A stretch of 64,000 bases of DNA from contig JAPNXP010000007.1 of assembly GCA_028753945.1 (NCBI GenBank), positions 744,001 to 808,000 on the forward strand. The letters are read 5' to 3'. Position 1 is the first letter of the stretch; the number at the start of each line of letters is the position of its first letter. A program made the position numbers and the translations under genes. Below, one piece after another: positions 21,190 through 33,034 of this stretch. The notes under the pieces were generated by a model. That model worked only from the letters and a program-made list of their open reading frames with translations. It did no database searches and was not told the DNA's origin. The stretch comes from Hexactinellida sp. DTS-2022 (taxonomy: Eukaryota > Porifera > Hexactinellida).

Positions 21190-23545
21190 ATAATCAAAAA
21201 CCATTTGTGATGGCAACACCCTTATTTGCAGAAACAATCAAGAGCACGAGATCTAAAGATAAAAATTTAGACATGGATTTATTTACACACTAAACAATCC
21301 TCTAATCCAGTGGTTCTCAAACTGTGGTACGCGAGCTCCTTCTGGTGGTTCGTGAAGCTATAGGCGGTTGGGAGGAGGAGTCAGGGGAAGGGGGGGGCGG
21401 ACACTTGCTCCTCCCCTAATTCAGCCATTTGAATTGTTGGCAGTTTATTGTTGATATTATTCAACACCGTCAATACCTTCAATTCTCTAATGTTGCTAGA
21501 GTACACATTCTAAATCAATTGTATTTTGTTTTTGTTGGCAAATTATGCTTCCTGCAGGTAGATTAGTAGTTAACATTAACTCTGCAAAAAAATCCTGGGG
21601 GTAGACTCGCCAAACCCCCTTAGGTCGCTCGCTACTTTCGCTGCTTGTACATTTGACCGCGCAGAGATTTTCTCCTAGCTACGCCCTTGAGAGGGGGTAC
21701 ATCATTATACTTTAAAAATACATCAAAATTGAAATGTTATCTATAGTATTAAGAAAGCTTGATCCGTCCGTCTGTCCGTCCGTCCGCCCCTGTAACTCTT
21801 TGCTACATTACCCGATCCTGGCGAATTAAATATCAATCGAAAGCTCTTCCAAGGGAGACCTCGGGTAATATACTGGGTCCCACAAAAAGGTGTTACGTAG
21901 TTGCAAAATTACACAGCATTTTGTGTTTACGTACTAATGTGCATATATAAGCCTATTGTTAATGTCTAATCCTATTGGTTACTGCTAAGTGGGATATTAA
22001 TCCTATTGGCTACTGCCAACTGGGATATTAATCATATTTTGTACTACCAATTGCGGTGCCTAAAATAAATCAATTTGTTAAATTTTACTTAATCATTTAC
22101 TACATCATGCAACGTAATCCAGTCAGACAGTTCACCCACACACCGTTGCCGGCCGGATTGATAACAACCCTGAATCCTGCAATGTAATAAGTCTGCAAGG
22201 CAAAACGAATGCAAAGGCCAAAATGCATGTTTGTCCCTCGAGGAGCTTACATTACCGTTGTTGGATCCCGCGTTGGTGCCTCGAGGCAATCCTTTTCGTC
22301 ATAAACCAGGAAGCATAAAAACGACCGCTGATGGCAGAAGCATGGAGGAAGGGATATGCAGAGAATAGTGCCATACAGTTTGGTTAGAAAGCTCGGGAAT
22401 GGCTCTATATGACTAATATTGTATATCGGGAAGTATTTAACAGCTAAGCTGCAACCCGTAGCATTGTAAGAAGCTATAACTGGGGGTCGCATCCCAACTG
22501 TTTATGCCGATTAATTCGTCGCAAGGCGACGGGTCACTTGAAGCAGGGTGTGATACAGAGGGGGCCTGGGATTTCCCCCCCCCCCAACAAAAGTTTCCCC
22601 CCCCAGGAAAGATGCCCCCATCCCAGGAATTGCTTAACTTTGTCTCATAGTTATTAAATCAAGGATTAGTAATTGCTAATACGTATAAACAGGATTAAAG
22701 CATAGAATGATTATGCCAACTAAATACATTAATTTTGGCCTATACATGTATATTCTGCTCCTTTATCCAAGGGAACAGTCTGTTTCTAGAAAAGTTCCCC
22801 CCCCAGGAAAAATTTCTGTATCAATCCCTGACTTGGTTAGTTAAATACAATGGAAATGTACTTTAGTACGATATGCTGTACGTCGTTTTCAGGGGTGTAT
22901 TTAAATATCGATCATTATGGTGGTACGCGCTGTGAAAAGTTTGAGAACCATTGCTCTAATCAATCCAAACATTGGGTATGTGAAAAGCGTGGTACGTGTA
23001 AAGCACGAATAACAACGAATTTTGATTTAGTAATTACAAAACCGAAGGATATTACTGAAACACTGGAGAGTCACACTCATGGACCAGATATGGCAAGGAT
23101 TAATATGCTACAGGGTTACAACAAAATGAAGGAACGTGCTCCGAAAAATACAGATCGAAGCACTAGATCCATTTATGCTTGCGGGGTAGACAATTAATTA
23201 ATCAAGTTTAGTCCAACTACCAAATGCAAATTAAATCAATTGGCTTGGCTAGCCTCTATATGGAAGATCAAGAATTCGCTCTTAAGATGAGAATGCTTCC
23301 AAGTCTTGCATTCGTACCGGACATGATGTCATCGATTGATTCATTATACTTATGGGCCACTTTCCACAATCCGACTGAAGTAGCGGAATATTTTGAAGAG
23401 ACATACATCGGAAGAAGATTACCGGATCTAACACGCAGGATACCTCCATTTCCAATTTGATTTTGGAATATGCATTCGAGGGTGTTAAACAAAACTGCTC
23501 GCACAAACAATTCCATAGGGGGATGGCATAATGTGTCTCAGTCTG
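21190..23545 (+). pseudogene. MULE/FLYWCH remnant split by an hAT element, spacer before copy 6
   Basis: The left part at 21208-21307 encodes MATPLFAETIKSTRS. After the hAT insertion the frame resumes at 22962 with KHWVCEKRGTCKARITTNFD and SHTHGPDMARINMLQGYN. The C-terminal part at 23240-23545 encodes MEDQEFALKMRMLPSLAFVP and EVAEYFEETYIGRRLPDL, with a TGA after PPFPI and a frame slip near 23320. Confidence 0.65.
21308..22953. mobile_element. hAT-like element, 1646 bp, TIR CAGTGGTTCTCAAACT, TSD CTCTAATC
   Basis: The inverted ends CAGTGGTTCTCAAACT and AGTTTGAGAACCATTG are classic hAT termini. CTCTAATC occurs immediately on both sides. The interior holds a 'ccgtccgtctgtccgtccgt' run near 21763 and a C-tract-rich block at 22570-22815. 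I see no hAT transposase. The longest frames are under 120 codons, and the one at the right end runs out into the flanking FLYWCH sequence. Non-autonomous. Confidence 0.85.
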
Positions 23546-24002
23546 GCCTATCGCATATAAGAACACTATGTTGGAAACTGTTGCCATATACCCAATATAA
23601 TTTATGTCGGTTATAAGAACATACTGGTTATAAGCACATTAAATGCAGTTTCCGACGATATGCTTATAACCGGCACCACTGTATAAAAAGGAAAGGAATC
23701 AAAGACTATTAAATTTATGTTTAGATTACGATAATCGGGAAACCTTGGTTTATTTGAAAAAATCACCCATAACTTTAAATTTTAAATACCTATTCATTAT
23801 ATTTATTCCTACAATCATTATCATATCATTCATAGGTTTATTACCTAATAAATAATCATATTTTTAATTTGAAATTCGTCTCAAATTTTAAGCAACGAAC
23901 TTTCCGGCGACGAAAATTCCGCCAATTATTTTCAGTCCCTTTCAAAAAGTATTTTATTATCACATTATTATCACAAACTATTCGTATATCCCATTGCATA
24001 GA

Positions 24003-25887
24003 ATGAGTGCATTGGCGGTAGATTCCGAAGAAATAGATACATTAGTATACAAGCGATCAGATGGGAAGTACAGAGGGTGGAAAACAGAGTTGTTAGTGGA
24101 ACAGCTGATAACCAAATTGGAGGAGAGATTCCTACTCTGTAGCTATTGCGAGGCTTTAATGAGAGATGCCTGTCTCCTTGAGGAAGAAGGAAAACAGGTA
24201 TTGAGGTGTATTACATGCATTCCTGAGGGCGTAACCTGGCAACCAGCTCTAATGAGTAGAGACTCAATCAATGAGAAACTTGTTAGTAGCTATTAATACA
24301 ATAGTTAATTCTTGTTTGTTTGTTTGTTTGTTTGTTTATATTGTGATCAATTGATCCTTGTGCCACGTACACCTCTACCCATGGGTCTTGACACCTTGAG
24401 CCTGATGTAATGATGACATGGTAAAAAATTTGTTCTACAATTTGTCTATTATATATTTTCAATGTTTTGGTTGGTGTTGGGGGAACACTAAACACGCACA
24501 TAAAAATGCTGACTCATCACCTATCATATTCTACTGAAACTTGAATATCTATGAAATGAAATGAGCTAAAAGGAAACTTCTAACTCACTAAACGTCATTA
24601 CTTTCCGAAACACCTTTCTGAAATGGTTTAACACCTTCATAATGATGATGACTTGAGAAGAAATCTAAAATTACACCTGTGGCAATAACTTTTCTTTGGA
24701 GGCACTATCATCCACCCACCACCAAAGATAGTGCTTCCAAGGAGCATGCGGCGGCACAGGTGATATTTTAGATTTTTTGTTGTTGTTTTCGTTGTCGATT
24801 ATTTGTTGTTTGTTTGTTTGTTTGTTTATTTATTTATTTGTTTATTTAGATCCGGTGTCCATTGAGTGAGAGAGGGTGCGAGTGGGGGGACACGGTGAGT
24901 AGAGCGATACAACACATAAGTGAATGCGGTTTCGTTTGTGTGCTGTGTCCGCTTGAGTGTGTCGAGTCGGAGGGAGAGAGAAGTGGCAAAGTGGTGCGAG
25001 TGGAGAGGAGACGAGTGGCGGAGCACGAGAGGGAGTATTGTCCGCACAGGATTCTTAAGTGTGAGTTCTGTGACCGATCGGTAATGGCCTGTGAGATGAA
25101 TCTCCATATGGGAGAGTGCGAGGGTTTCCTGGTTGTGTGTCCGAATGGCTGCGAGGCAGCAGGGGGGACGGGCAGCAGACAAGCGAGGAGAGGAGACATG
25201 CCACTGCACTTAGCGGAGTGCCCTCTCCAGAGTGTGCAGTGTCCGTATTGGGAGCAGGGATGTGCAGAGGAGATGGAGAGGAGACAGCTGGAGATCCATG
25301 AGAGGGAATTTATGCACATTCATTTCAAACTGGCAATGAAGGAGTTAGGAAAAATAAAGCAAATGCAAATTGAATCAAATGACAAAATACAATTAGTAGA
25401 AAAACAGAATGCGGAATTGAAAGAAACTATTTCCAGACATGTATTAACAGGGGGATTGGATTGGAAGATTGACTTAGTTAGACAGAAATTAGGAAAGAAA
25501 GTGGATACTTTCAGTGAGCCATTCTTTGTAGGCCTGTACATGTGCCAGTGTTACATTGTGTGGAACCGTAATAATACCGGTAAAATAGGTTGTTATATTT
25601 GTATTATGAAAGGGCAGTATGATGATAAACTGAAATGGCCTTTCTTGTGCAGATATAAATTCGTTCTACTCAATCAAAATACAAATCAAGATCACATTCA
25701 CTTTGATGAGGTAACAAATGATATTCTAGAGAAATTACTTCACTGCTTTCAGAGACCAACCAATATGAGGAATAATGGGTTTGGATGTTCTTCATTTATC
25801 ACAAATGCTGAAATATTCAGTGATGAATATTGCAGAGACGATTCCATTAATCTTCAAATAACTGTAGAACAGTTACCTCACTTCTAA
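24003..25887 (+). CDS. TRAF-family protein, copy 6
   Basis: Join 24003-24281 and 24850-25887, 438 residues, 568 bp long-type intron. In exon B the conserved VS codons are GTGAGT rather than GTAAGT, as in copies 4 and 10. MATH differences: RHVLTGGLDWKIDLVRQKLG, KVDTFSEPFFVGLYMCQCYI, a two-residue gap (NTNQDHIHFDEV), GFGCSSFITNAEIFSDEYC, and the end QLPHF instead of QLPSF. All zinc ligands are present. Confidence 0.85.
24661..24775. repeat. Intronic hairpin element, TRAF copy 6
   Basis: AAATCTAAAATTACACCTGTG at the left. The right arm has a small change (acaggtgatattttagattt). The inner stem gaggcactatc/gatagtgcttc is present. Confidence 0.7.
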
Positions 25888-26172
25888 GTTTACTATTTTC
25901 AGATTTTATATTATTTCTGTTTGTATGTTTGTCTATAATTGGTTCATGACAAACTGAATTATTACGCTACTTGGGAATTCCATATTTACAAATTTTATAT
26001 GATTTTTATTGTTGTGACAAGAGTAATAACGAACTTATTAATAATTCTAAATTCAGTATAAATCCGTTATTTCGGACGCGGTTAATAATACAAACACAAT
26101 TTCTGTCCCTTTCAAAAAGTATTCAATTATCACATTATTATCACAAACTATTCGTATATCCCATTGCATAGA

Positions 26173-28354
26173 ATGAGTGCATTGGCGGTAGATTCCGAAG
26201 AAATAGATACATTAGTATACAAGCGATCAGATGGGAAGTACAGAGGGTGGAAAACAGAGTTGTTAGTGGAACAGCTGATAAGCAAATTGGAGGAGAGATT
26301 CCTACTCTGTAGCTATTGCGAGGCTTTAATGAGAGATGCCTGTCTCCTTGAGGAGGAAGGAAAACAGGTATTGAGGTGTATTACATGCATTCCTGAGAAC
26401 GTAACCTGGCAACCAGCTCGAATGAGTAGAGACTCAATCAACGAGAAACTTGTTAGTCGTTATTGTTAAAATAGTTAATTCTTGTTTGTTTGTTTATATT
26501 GTGATCGATTGATCCTTATGCCTCGTAACACCTCTACAAATGGATCTTGACACCTTGAGCCTGAGGTGATGATGACATCGTCATAAAATGTGTTTTACAA
26601 TTTTGTCTATTATATATTATCAATGGTTGGTTGGTGTTGGGTGAACACCCAACACGGACATAAAAAATGTTGACTCATCACCTATTATATTCTACTGAAA
26701 CTTGAATATCTCTCAAATGAAGTGAGCTAAAAGAAAAACTTCTAGCTCGCTAAACATCATTACCCTCCGAAACACCTTTCTGAATTTATTGACTACCTTT
26801 GTAATGATGATGACTTCACAAAAATCTAAAATTACACCTGTGGCAACAGCATGTTCTTTGGAGGCATTTTCATCCACCAACCACCAATTGTGCTACCAAG
26901 GAGCATGCGATGGCACATGAGTAATTTTAGATATTTTGTTGTTGTTTTTCGTTACTTGTTTGTTTATTTATTAGTTTATTAGTTGTTTTTTTTTGTTGTT
27001 TTTTTAAATTACCGTATTTCCCCGAATAAGCGCCGGGGGCTTAAATAAGCGCCGGGTCAATAAAAATGACATTAGTATGATAAAATTTAAACACATTACT
27101 AGATCACTGTAATGTAATTCCATTGATTTTGTCAACTTCAGTAGGTATACTGTTGGTGGAAACCATTAGAACCCACTTGAATATTATATTCTGGATTTTT
27201 CACAAAAATTTCAGGATAATTTTGGCCCACGAAAACAATAAGCGCCGGGGCGCTTATTCGGGGAAATACGGTATTTATTTATTTATTTGTTTGTTTGTGT
27301 GTTTATTCGTTTGTTTATTTAGATCCGGTGTCCATTGAGTGAGAGAGGGTGCGAGTGGGGAGACACGGTAAGTAGAGCGATACAGCACATAAGTGAATGC
27401 GGTTTCGTTTGTGTGCTGTGTCCGCTTGAGTGTGTCGAGTCGGAGGGAGAGAGAAGTGGAAAAGTGGTGCGAGTGGAGAGGAGACGAGTGGCGGAGCACG
27501 AGAGGGAGTATTGTCCGCACAGGGTTCTTAAGTGTGAGTTCTGTGACCGATCGGTAGTGGCCTGTGAGATGAATCTCCATATGGGAGAGTGCGAGGGTTT
27601 CCTGGTTGTGTGTCCGAATGGCTGCGAGGCAGCAGGGGGGACGGGCAGCAGACAAGCGAGGAGAGGAGACATGCCACTGCACTTAGCGGAGTGCCCTCTC
27701 CAGAGTGTGCAGTGTCCGTATTGGGAGCAGGGATGTGCAGAGGAGATGGAGAGGAGACAGCTGGAGATCCATGAGAGGGAATTTATGCACATTCATTTCA
27801 AACTGGCAATGAAGGAGTTAGGGAAAATGCAAATTGAATCAAATGTCAGAATACAATTATTGGAAAAACAGAATGCGGAATTGAAAGACACAATTTTCAC
27901 ACATGTATTTACTGGTAGATTGGATTGGAAGGTTGACTTAGTTAAACAGAAAATAGTAAAGAAAGAGAATACTTATAGTGAGCCATTCTTTGTAGGACTG
28001 TACATGTGTCAGTGTAAGATTGAGTGGAACTTTAATAATACCGGAAATGTAGGTTTTTTTGTTTGTATTATGAAAGGGCAGTATGATGATAAACTTAAAT
28101 GGCCTTTCTTGTACCGATATAAATTTGTTCTACTCAATCAAAATACAAATCAAGAAGATTACATTCAGTCTGGTGAGGTAACAAATGATTATCTAGAGGA
28201 ATTCCCTCACTGCTTTCAGAGACCAACAGATATAAGGAATGTTGGGGTTGGAAATCCTTCATTTATCACGAATGCTGAAATATTGAGCGATAATTATTGC
28301 AGAGACGATTCCATTAATCTTCAAATAACTATAGAACAGTTGCCTTCCTTCTAA
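26173..28354 (+). CDS. TRAF-family protein, copy 7
   Basis: Join 26173-26451 and 27323-28354, 436 residues. The 871 bp intron contains the hairpin and a 262 bp palindromic element. Only 285 bp separate it from copy 6, the tightest spacing apart from copies 1 and 2. Exon A encodes the unusual ENVTWQPARMSRDS, shared only with copy 11. Exon B is instead closest to copy 3 (NVRIQLLEKQNAELKDTIFT; PTDIRNVGVGN). The MATH strand has GNVGFFVCIMKGQYDD, with Phe for the usual Cys. Confidence 0.85.
26822..26935. repeat. Intronic hairpin element, TRAF copy 7 (decayed)
   Basis: AAATCTAAAATTACACCTGTG is intact at the left; the right end reads CACATGAGTAATTTTAGATAT. The inner stem is weakened (ggaggcattttc / ttgtgctaccaa). 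Confidence 0.6.
27011..27272. mobile_element. 262 bp element, TIR ACCGTATTTCCCCGAATAAG
   Basis: The ends ACCGTATTTCCCCGAATAAG and CTTATTCGGGGAAATACGGT are perfect inverted repeats followed by repeated 'cgccggg' motifs. It is inserted in the TRAF copy 7 intron. A relative with 'tcgccccc' motifs lies at 47924-48186. I do not assign a superfamily. Confidence 0.75.
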
Positions 28355-28596
28355 GTTTGCTTTTTTCAGATTTTATATTATTTGTGTTTATTTGTTTGTC
28401 TAGGTTCATGACAACTGAATACATATTTATACTACTTGGGAATTCCATATTTACAAATTTTATATGAATTTTATATTGTGACAAGAGTAGTAAACGAACT
28501 TATTAATAATTCTAAATTTAGTTGAATCCGTTATTACGAACACGGTTGATGCGAAATTCCAGTTAACACGAACATATTTCAGTCCCCTTCCAAGTA

Positions 28597-30179
28597 CAGT
28601 GGAGTTGCTTTATTGGCATCCGATTTTCAGATCCCAAGCGTGACAATCTACCTATTAAAAGCGCAATTGTTGTGTGTTTGTGTGTTTGTTTGTGTGTTGG
28701 TCCAGAATTAATTGGAAAGACGACGAGTCCCAGAAATCTGAAAATTTGTATCCTAGGATAATCTTTACTGCGACAACAATCTATTGGTTTTTGAAGAGAA
28801 GTATTCACATTTAAAGGTGACAAAATAAGTTAGCCAATTTAATTCGATGGTTTGTCAGTATGGATTAGCTATAATTCATCAATTAGTATAAATAGACTGT
28901 GCTAATAGCAATATTTTCTGAGGCTGCAATCTGATTGAGTGAAAATAAATTCATCTAACCAATCAATCATTTGTCTATTCTATTGCATGTTTTTATTTTA
29001 GTATTATTTGAATGGTTCAGTGAGGAGTAAGCTGCGTAACAGCCCTCAACTTGAGGTGCGTAGCAAAGGCGCCCACAGACCCCTAAAAATGAGACGCACA
29101 TTGTTGTAAGGAATGAGCATCCCTACCGAATTTTGGTCTATTTCAACCCAATTTGGACGCATTTTGGCTATATAAGAACGAGACTCAATAGATGTTCACT
29201 GAAGCTGTTATTGTATTAAATTTTTAATTGCAAAGAATATACCATTTAATTGTACAAATAACACAATGCACTATTTATTAGCATGATTGTGCATTACAGT
29301 CAACATACCCCTTAGCCATTTCAGTTTTCGGGCCAACGCCGATTTGACTTGCCAGCGGCGGTCAAATCGACTCTGCAGCCACTCAAAATGACTTCCATAA
29401 TGTATTTTGCAACCCTCAAAATCGAAAGCAAGACCATTTACCTGGAATGGGGGAATGGTTTCTATTTAATTTCAAGGTGCGGGTAGTAAGTAAGCTTAGT
29501 AAAGACTCTCATTTTAGAGATTTTGCGTGATAATGAATTATATTTTATTTATGTGTTGAAAAGTGTCGTATCTCCAGCCGGCGTATTGCCGTTTTCTGAA
29601 ATTTATCGGTTGATGAAGCGGAACAAGGCTGGCCGAATGTGGCCCATAACTTGGCCCTAGGGGGAAACTGATTCCAGTGGTCTTAATTATTGTTTGTTTG
29701 AGAGTAATGTAATTCGCCGATGTCCAGATACATCAAATTAATGTATAGTTATCATTCTCAATGTCGATCGGGTTATCTCGATGCACGTGCATTAGTGCAA
29801 GATCCGTGAGTCGCTCGTCGCCCATTGTGCTGTGCTTCTCAGGTAGAATTTCAACCTGCGTGGATACTCATTACTGACATGCAAAGCAACACCCTATGGA
29901 CATTGTGAATGTTGGGATAGCACAGCATTCACAATGTTGGGGTATAATATATTAATTAATATTACAAAAATTGGTTGCGAGAAGTACAGTGAGCTGCAAG
30001 TAAAATAGGAAATGGTAAAGTTACCCAGTTAAATTTGTATACGCATGTGCTTATACTGCGACCACAGCCGATCTGTCGCAAAGCGACCGAGACCAAAGGG
30101 CTCGTACTGATAATTTAATTCCCCTATTAGCAACCATATTTAGTGCCAAACACGGGTTGCTATTAAGCGAACTCCACTT
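28597..30179. mobile_element. Inverted-repeat element upstream of TRAF copy 8 (relative of 8624-10225)
   Basis: CAGTGGAGTTGCTTTATT at the left and TATTAAGCGAACTCCACTT at the right. The interior runs parallel to the copy at 8624 with small indels (for example an added 'gcgcccacagacccctaaaa' near 29070, shared with the copy at 38453). Non-coding. Confidence 0.7.
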
Positions 30180-30221
30180 TACTTTATTATCACAAACTAT
30201 TCGTATATCCCATTGCATAGA

Positions 30222-32182
30222 ATGAGTGCATTGGCGGTAGATTCCGAAGAAATAGATACATTAGTATACAAGCGATCAGATGGGAAGTACAGAGGGTGGA
30301 AAACAGAGTTGTTAGTGGAACAGCTGATAAGCAAATTGGAGGAGAGATTCCTACTCTGCAGCTATTGCGAGGCTTTAATGAGAGATGCCTGTCTCCTTGA
30401 GGAGGAAGGAAAACAGGTATTGAGGTGTATTACATGCATTCCTGAGGGCGTAACCTGGCAACCAGCTCTAATGAGTAGAGACTCCATCAACGAGAAATTT
30501 GTTAGTAGTTATTGTTAAAATAGTTAATTCTTGTTTGTCTGTTTGTTTGCTTATTAGTTAGTTTGTTTATTAATTGATCCTTGTGCCACATACACCTCTA
30601 CACATGGCTCTTGACACCTTGAGGTAATGATCACATCGTGAAAAATTTGTTTACAATTTTGTCTATTATATATTTTCAATGTTTTGGTTGGTGTTGGGTG
30701 AACACCAAACACGCACATAAAAAATGTTGACTCATCACCAATTATATTATACTGAAACTTGAATATCTCTGAAATGAAGTGAGCTAAATGGAAACTTCTA
30801 ACTAGCTAAACGTCATTACCGTCCGAAACACCATTCTGAAATGGTTTAACACCTTTATGATGATGATGACTTGAGAGAAAAAATCTAAAATTACACCTGT
30901 GGCAATAGCTTTTTTGGAGGCACTATCATCCACCAACCACCAATAGTGCTTCCAAGGAGCAGGAGACGATACAGGTGTAATTTTATATTTTTTGTTGTTG
31001 TTCATTGTTGATTATTTGTTGTTTGTTTGTTTGTTTAATATTTTGTTTTTTTTTGTTGTTTTTTGTTTTTTGCTTATTAGTTTGTTGTTTGTTTAATTAT
31101 TAATTTATTTGTTTATTTATTTGTTTATTTAGATCCGGTGTCCATTGAGTGAGAGAGGGTGCGAGTGGGGAGACACGGTAAGTAGAGCGATACAACACAT
31201 AAGTGAATGCGGTTTCGTTTGTGTGCTGTGTCCGCTTGAGTGTGTCGAGTCGGAGGGAGAGAGAAGTGGCAAAGTGGTGCGAGTGGAGAGGAGACGAGTG
31301 GCGGAGCACGAGAGGGAGTATTGTCCTCACAGGGTTCTTAAGTGTGAGTTCTGTGACCGATCGGTAATGGCCTGTGAGATGAATCTCCATATGGGAGAGT
31401 GCGAGGGTTTCCTAGTTGTGTGTCCGAATAGCTGCTCGGCCGAAGGGGGGACGGGCAGCAGACAAGCGAGGAGAGGAGACATGCCACTGCACTTAGCGGA
31501 GTGCCCTCTCCAGAGTGTGCAGTGTCCGTATTGGGAGCAGGGATGTGCAGAGGAGATGGAGAGGAGACAGCTGGAGATCCATGAGAGGGAATTTATGCAC
31601 ATTCATTTCAAACTGGCAATGAAGGAGTTAAAGGAAATAAAGGAAATGAAACAAATGCAAATTGAATCAAATTTCAGAATACAATTATTGGAAAAACACA
31701 ATGCAAAATTGATGCAAACTATTTCCACACATCTTTTTACTGGTAGATTGGGATGGAAGGTTGAAATAGTTAGACAGAAGATAGTAAAGAGAAAGAATAC
31801 TTACAGTGAGCCATTCTTTGTAGGACTGTACATGTGTCAGTGTAGCATTGAGTGGAACCGTACGAATAACGGCAAAGTAGGTTGTTTTATTTTTATTATG
31901 AAAGGGCAGTATGATGATAAACTGAAATGGCCCTTTTTGTGCAGATATAAATTTGTTCTACTCAATCGGAATAGAAATCAAGAAGATCATACTTGGTCTG
32001 ATGAGACAACAATTGATTATCTAGAGGAATTCCCTGACTGCTTTCAGAGACCAACAAATATAAGGAATGATGGGTTTGGACATCCTTCATTTTTCACAAA
32101 TGCTGAAATATTAAGCGAGAAATATTGCAGAGACGATTCCATTAATCTTCAAATAACTGTAGAACAGTTGCCTTCCTTCTAA
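30222..32182 (+). CDS. TRAF-family protein, copy 8
   Basis: Join 30222-30500 and 31133-32182, 442 residues, 632 bp long-type intron. Private features: CPNSCSAEGGTGS in finger 4, where siblings have CPNGC; a longer coiled coil (KELKEIKEMKQMQIESN); LGWKVEIVRQKIV for LEWKVDLVRQ; and NAEILSEKYC preceded by PSFFTNAE. Finger ligands are preserved. Its 5' flank is the 1.6 kb element. Confidence 0.85.
30881..30990. repeat. Intronic hairpin element, TRAF copy 8
   Basis: AAATCTAAAATTACACCTGTG at the left; ACAGGTGTAATTTTATATTT at the right, slightly decayed. Confidence 0.65.
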
Positions 32183-32426
32183 GTTAGATTTTTTCGGATT
32201 TTATATTATTTGTATATGTTTGTTTTTCTAGATTGGTTCATGACAAACTGAATAATACACTACTTAGGAATTCCCTATTCAAACATTTTCTATGAATTTT
32301 ATTGTTGTGACAAGAGTAGATAAACGAACTTATTAATAATTGTATATTTAGTAGAACTCCGTTTTACGAACACGGTTGATGCGAATTCCGGTTAATACGA
32401 ACACTATTTCAGTCCCCTTCCAAGTA

Positions 32427-32992
32427 CAGTGGGGTTGCTTTATTAGCAACCGCTTTTTAGATCCCAAGCGTGACAATCTATCTATTTAAAGCGCAATTGT
32501 TGTGTGTTTGTTTGTGTGTTGGTCCAGAATTAATTCGAAAGACGACGAGTCCCAGAAAGCTGAAAACTTGTATCCTAGGGTAATCTTTACTGCGACGACG
32601 ATCTATTGGTTTTCTAAGAGAAATATTTATATTTAAAGGTGACAAAAAATGTTAGCCAATTTAATTCGAGGGTTTGTCAGTGTGGATTAGCTATGCTTCA
32701 TCAATTAATATAAATAGACTGTGCATTATATTCCTTAGGCTGCAAACTGATTGAGTGAAAATAAATTAATCTAACCAATCAATCAGGTCTTTTCTATTGC
32801 ATGTTTTTATTTTAGTATTATTTCAATGTTTCAGTGAGAAGTAAGGCCGCGTAGCAGCCTTCAACTTGAGGTGTGTAGCACCGATCTGTCGCAAAGTGAT
32901 CGAGACCTAAGGGCTCGTACTGTTAATTTAATTCCCCTATTAGCTACCAGATTTAGTGCCATACACGGGTTGCTATTAAGCGAACTCCACTT
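32427..32992. mobile_element. Internally deleted inverted-repeat element upstream of TRAF copy 9
   Basis: Same ends as the 8624 family (CAGTGGGGTTGCTTTATTAG; CTATTAAGCGAACTCCACTT) but only 566 bp long. About 1 kb of the interior, from the 'ttgaggtg' motif to the 'ccgatctgtcgcaaag' motif, is missing. Confidence 0.7.
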
Positions 32993-33034
32993 TATTTTAT
33001 TATCACAAACTATTCGTATATCCCATTGCATAGA

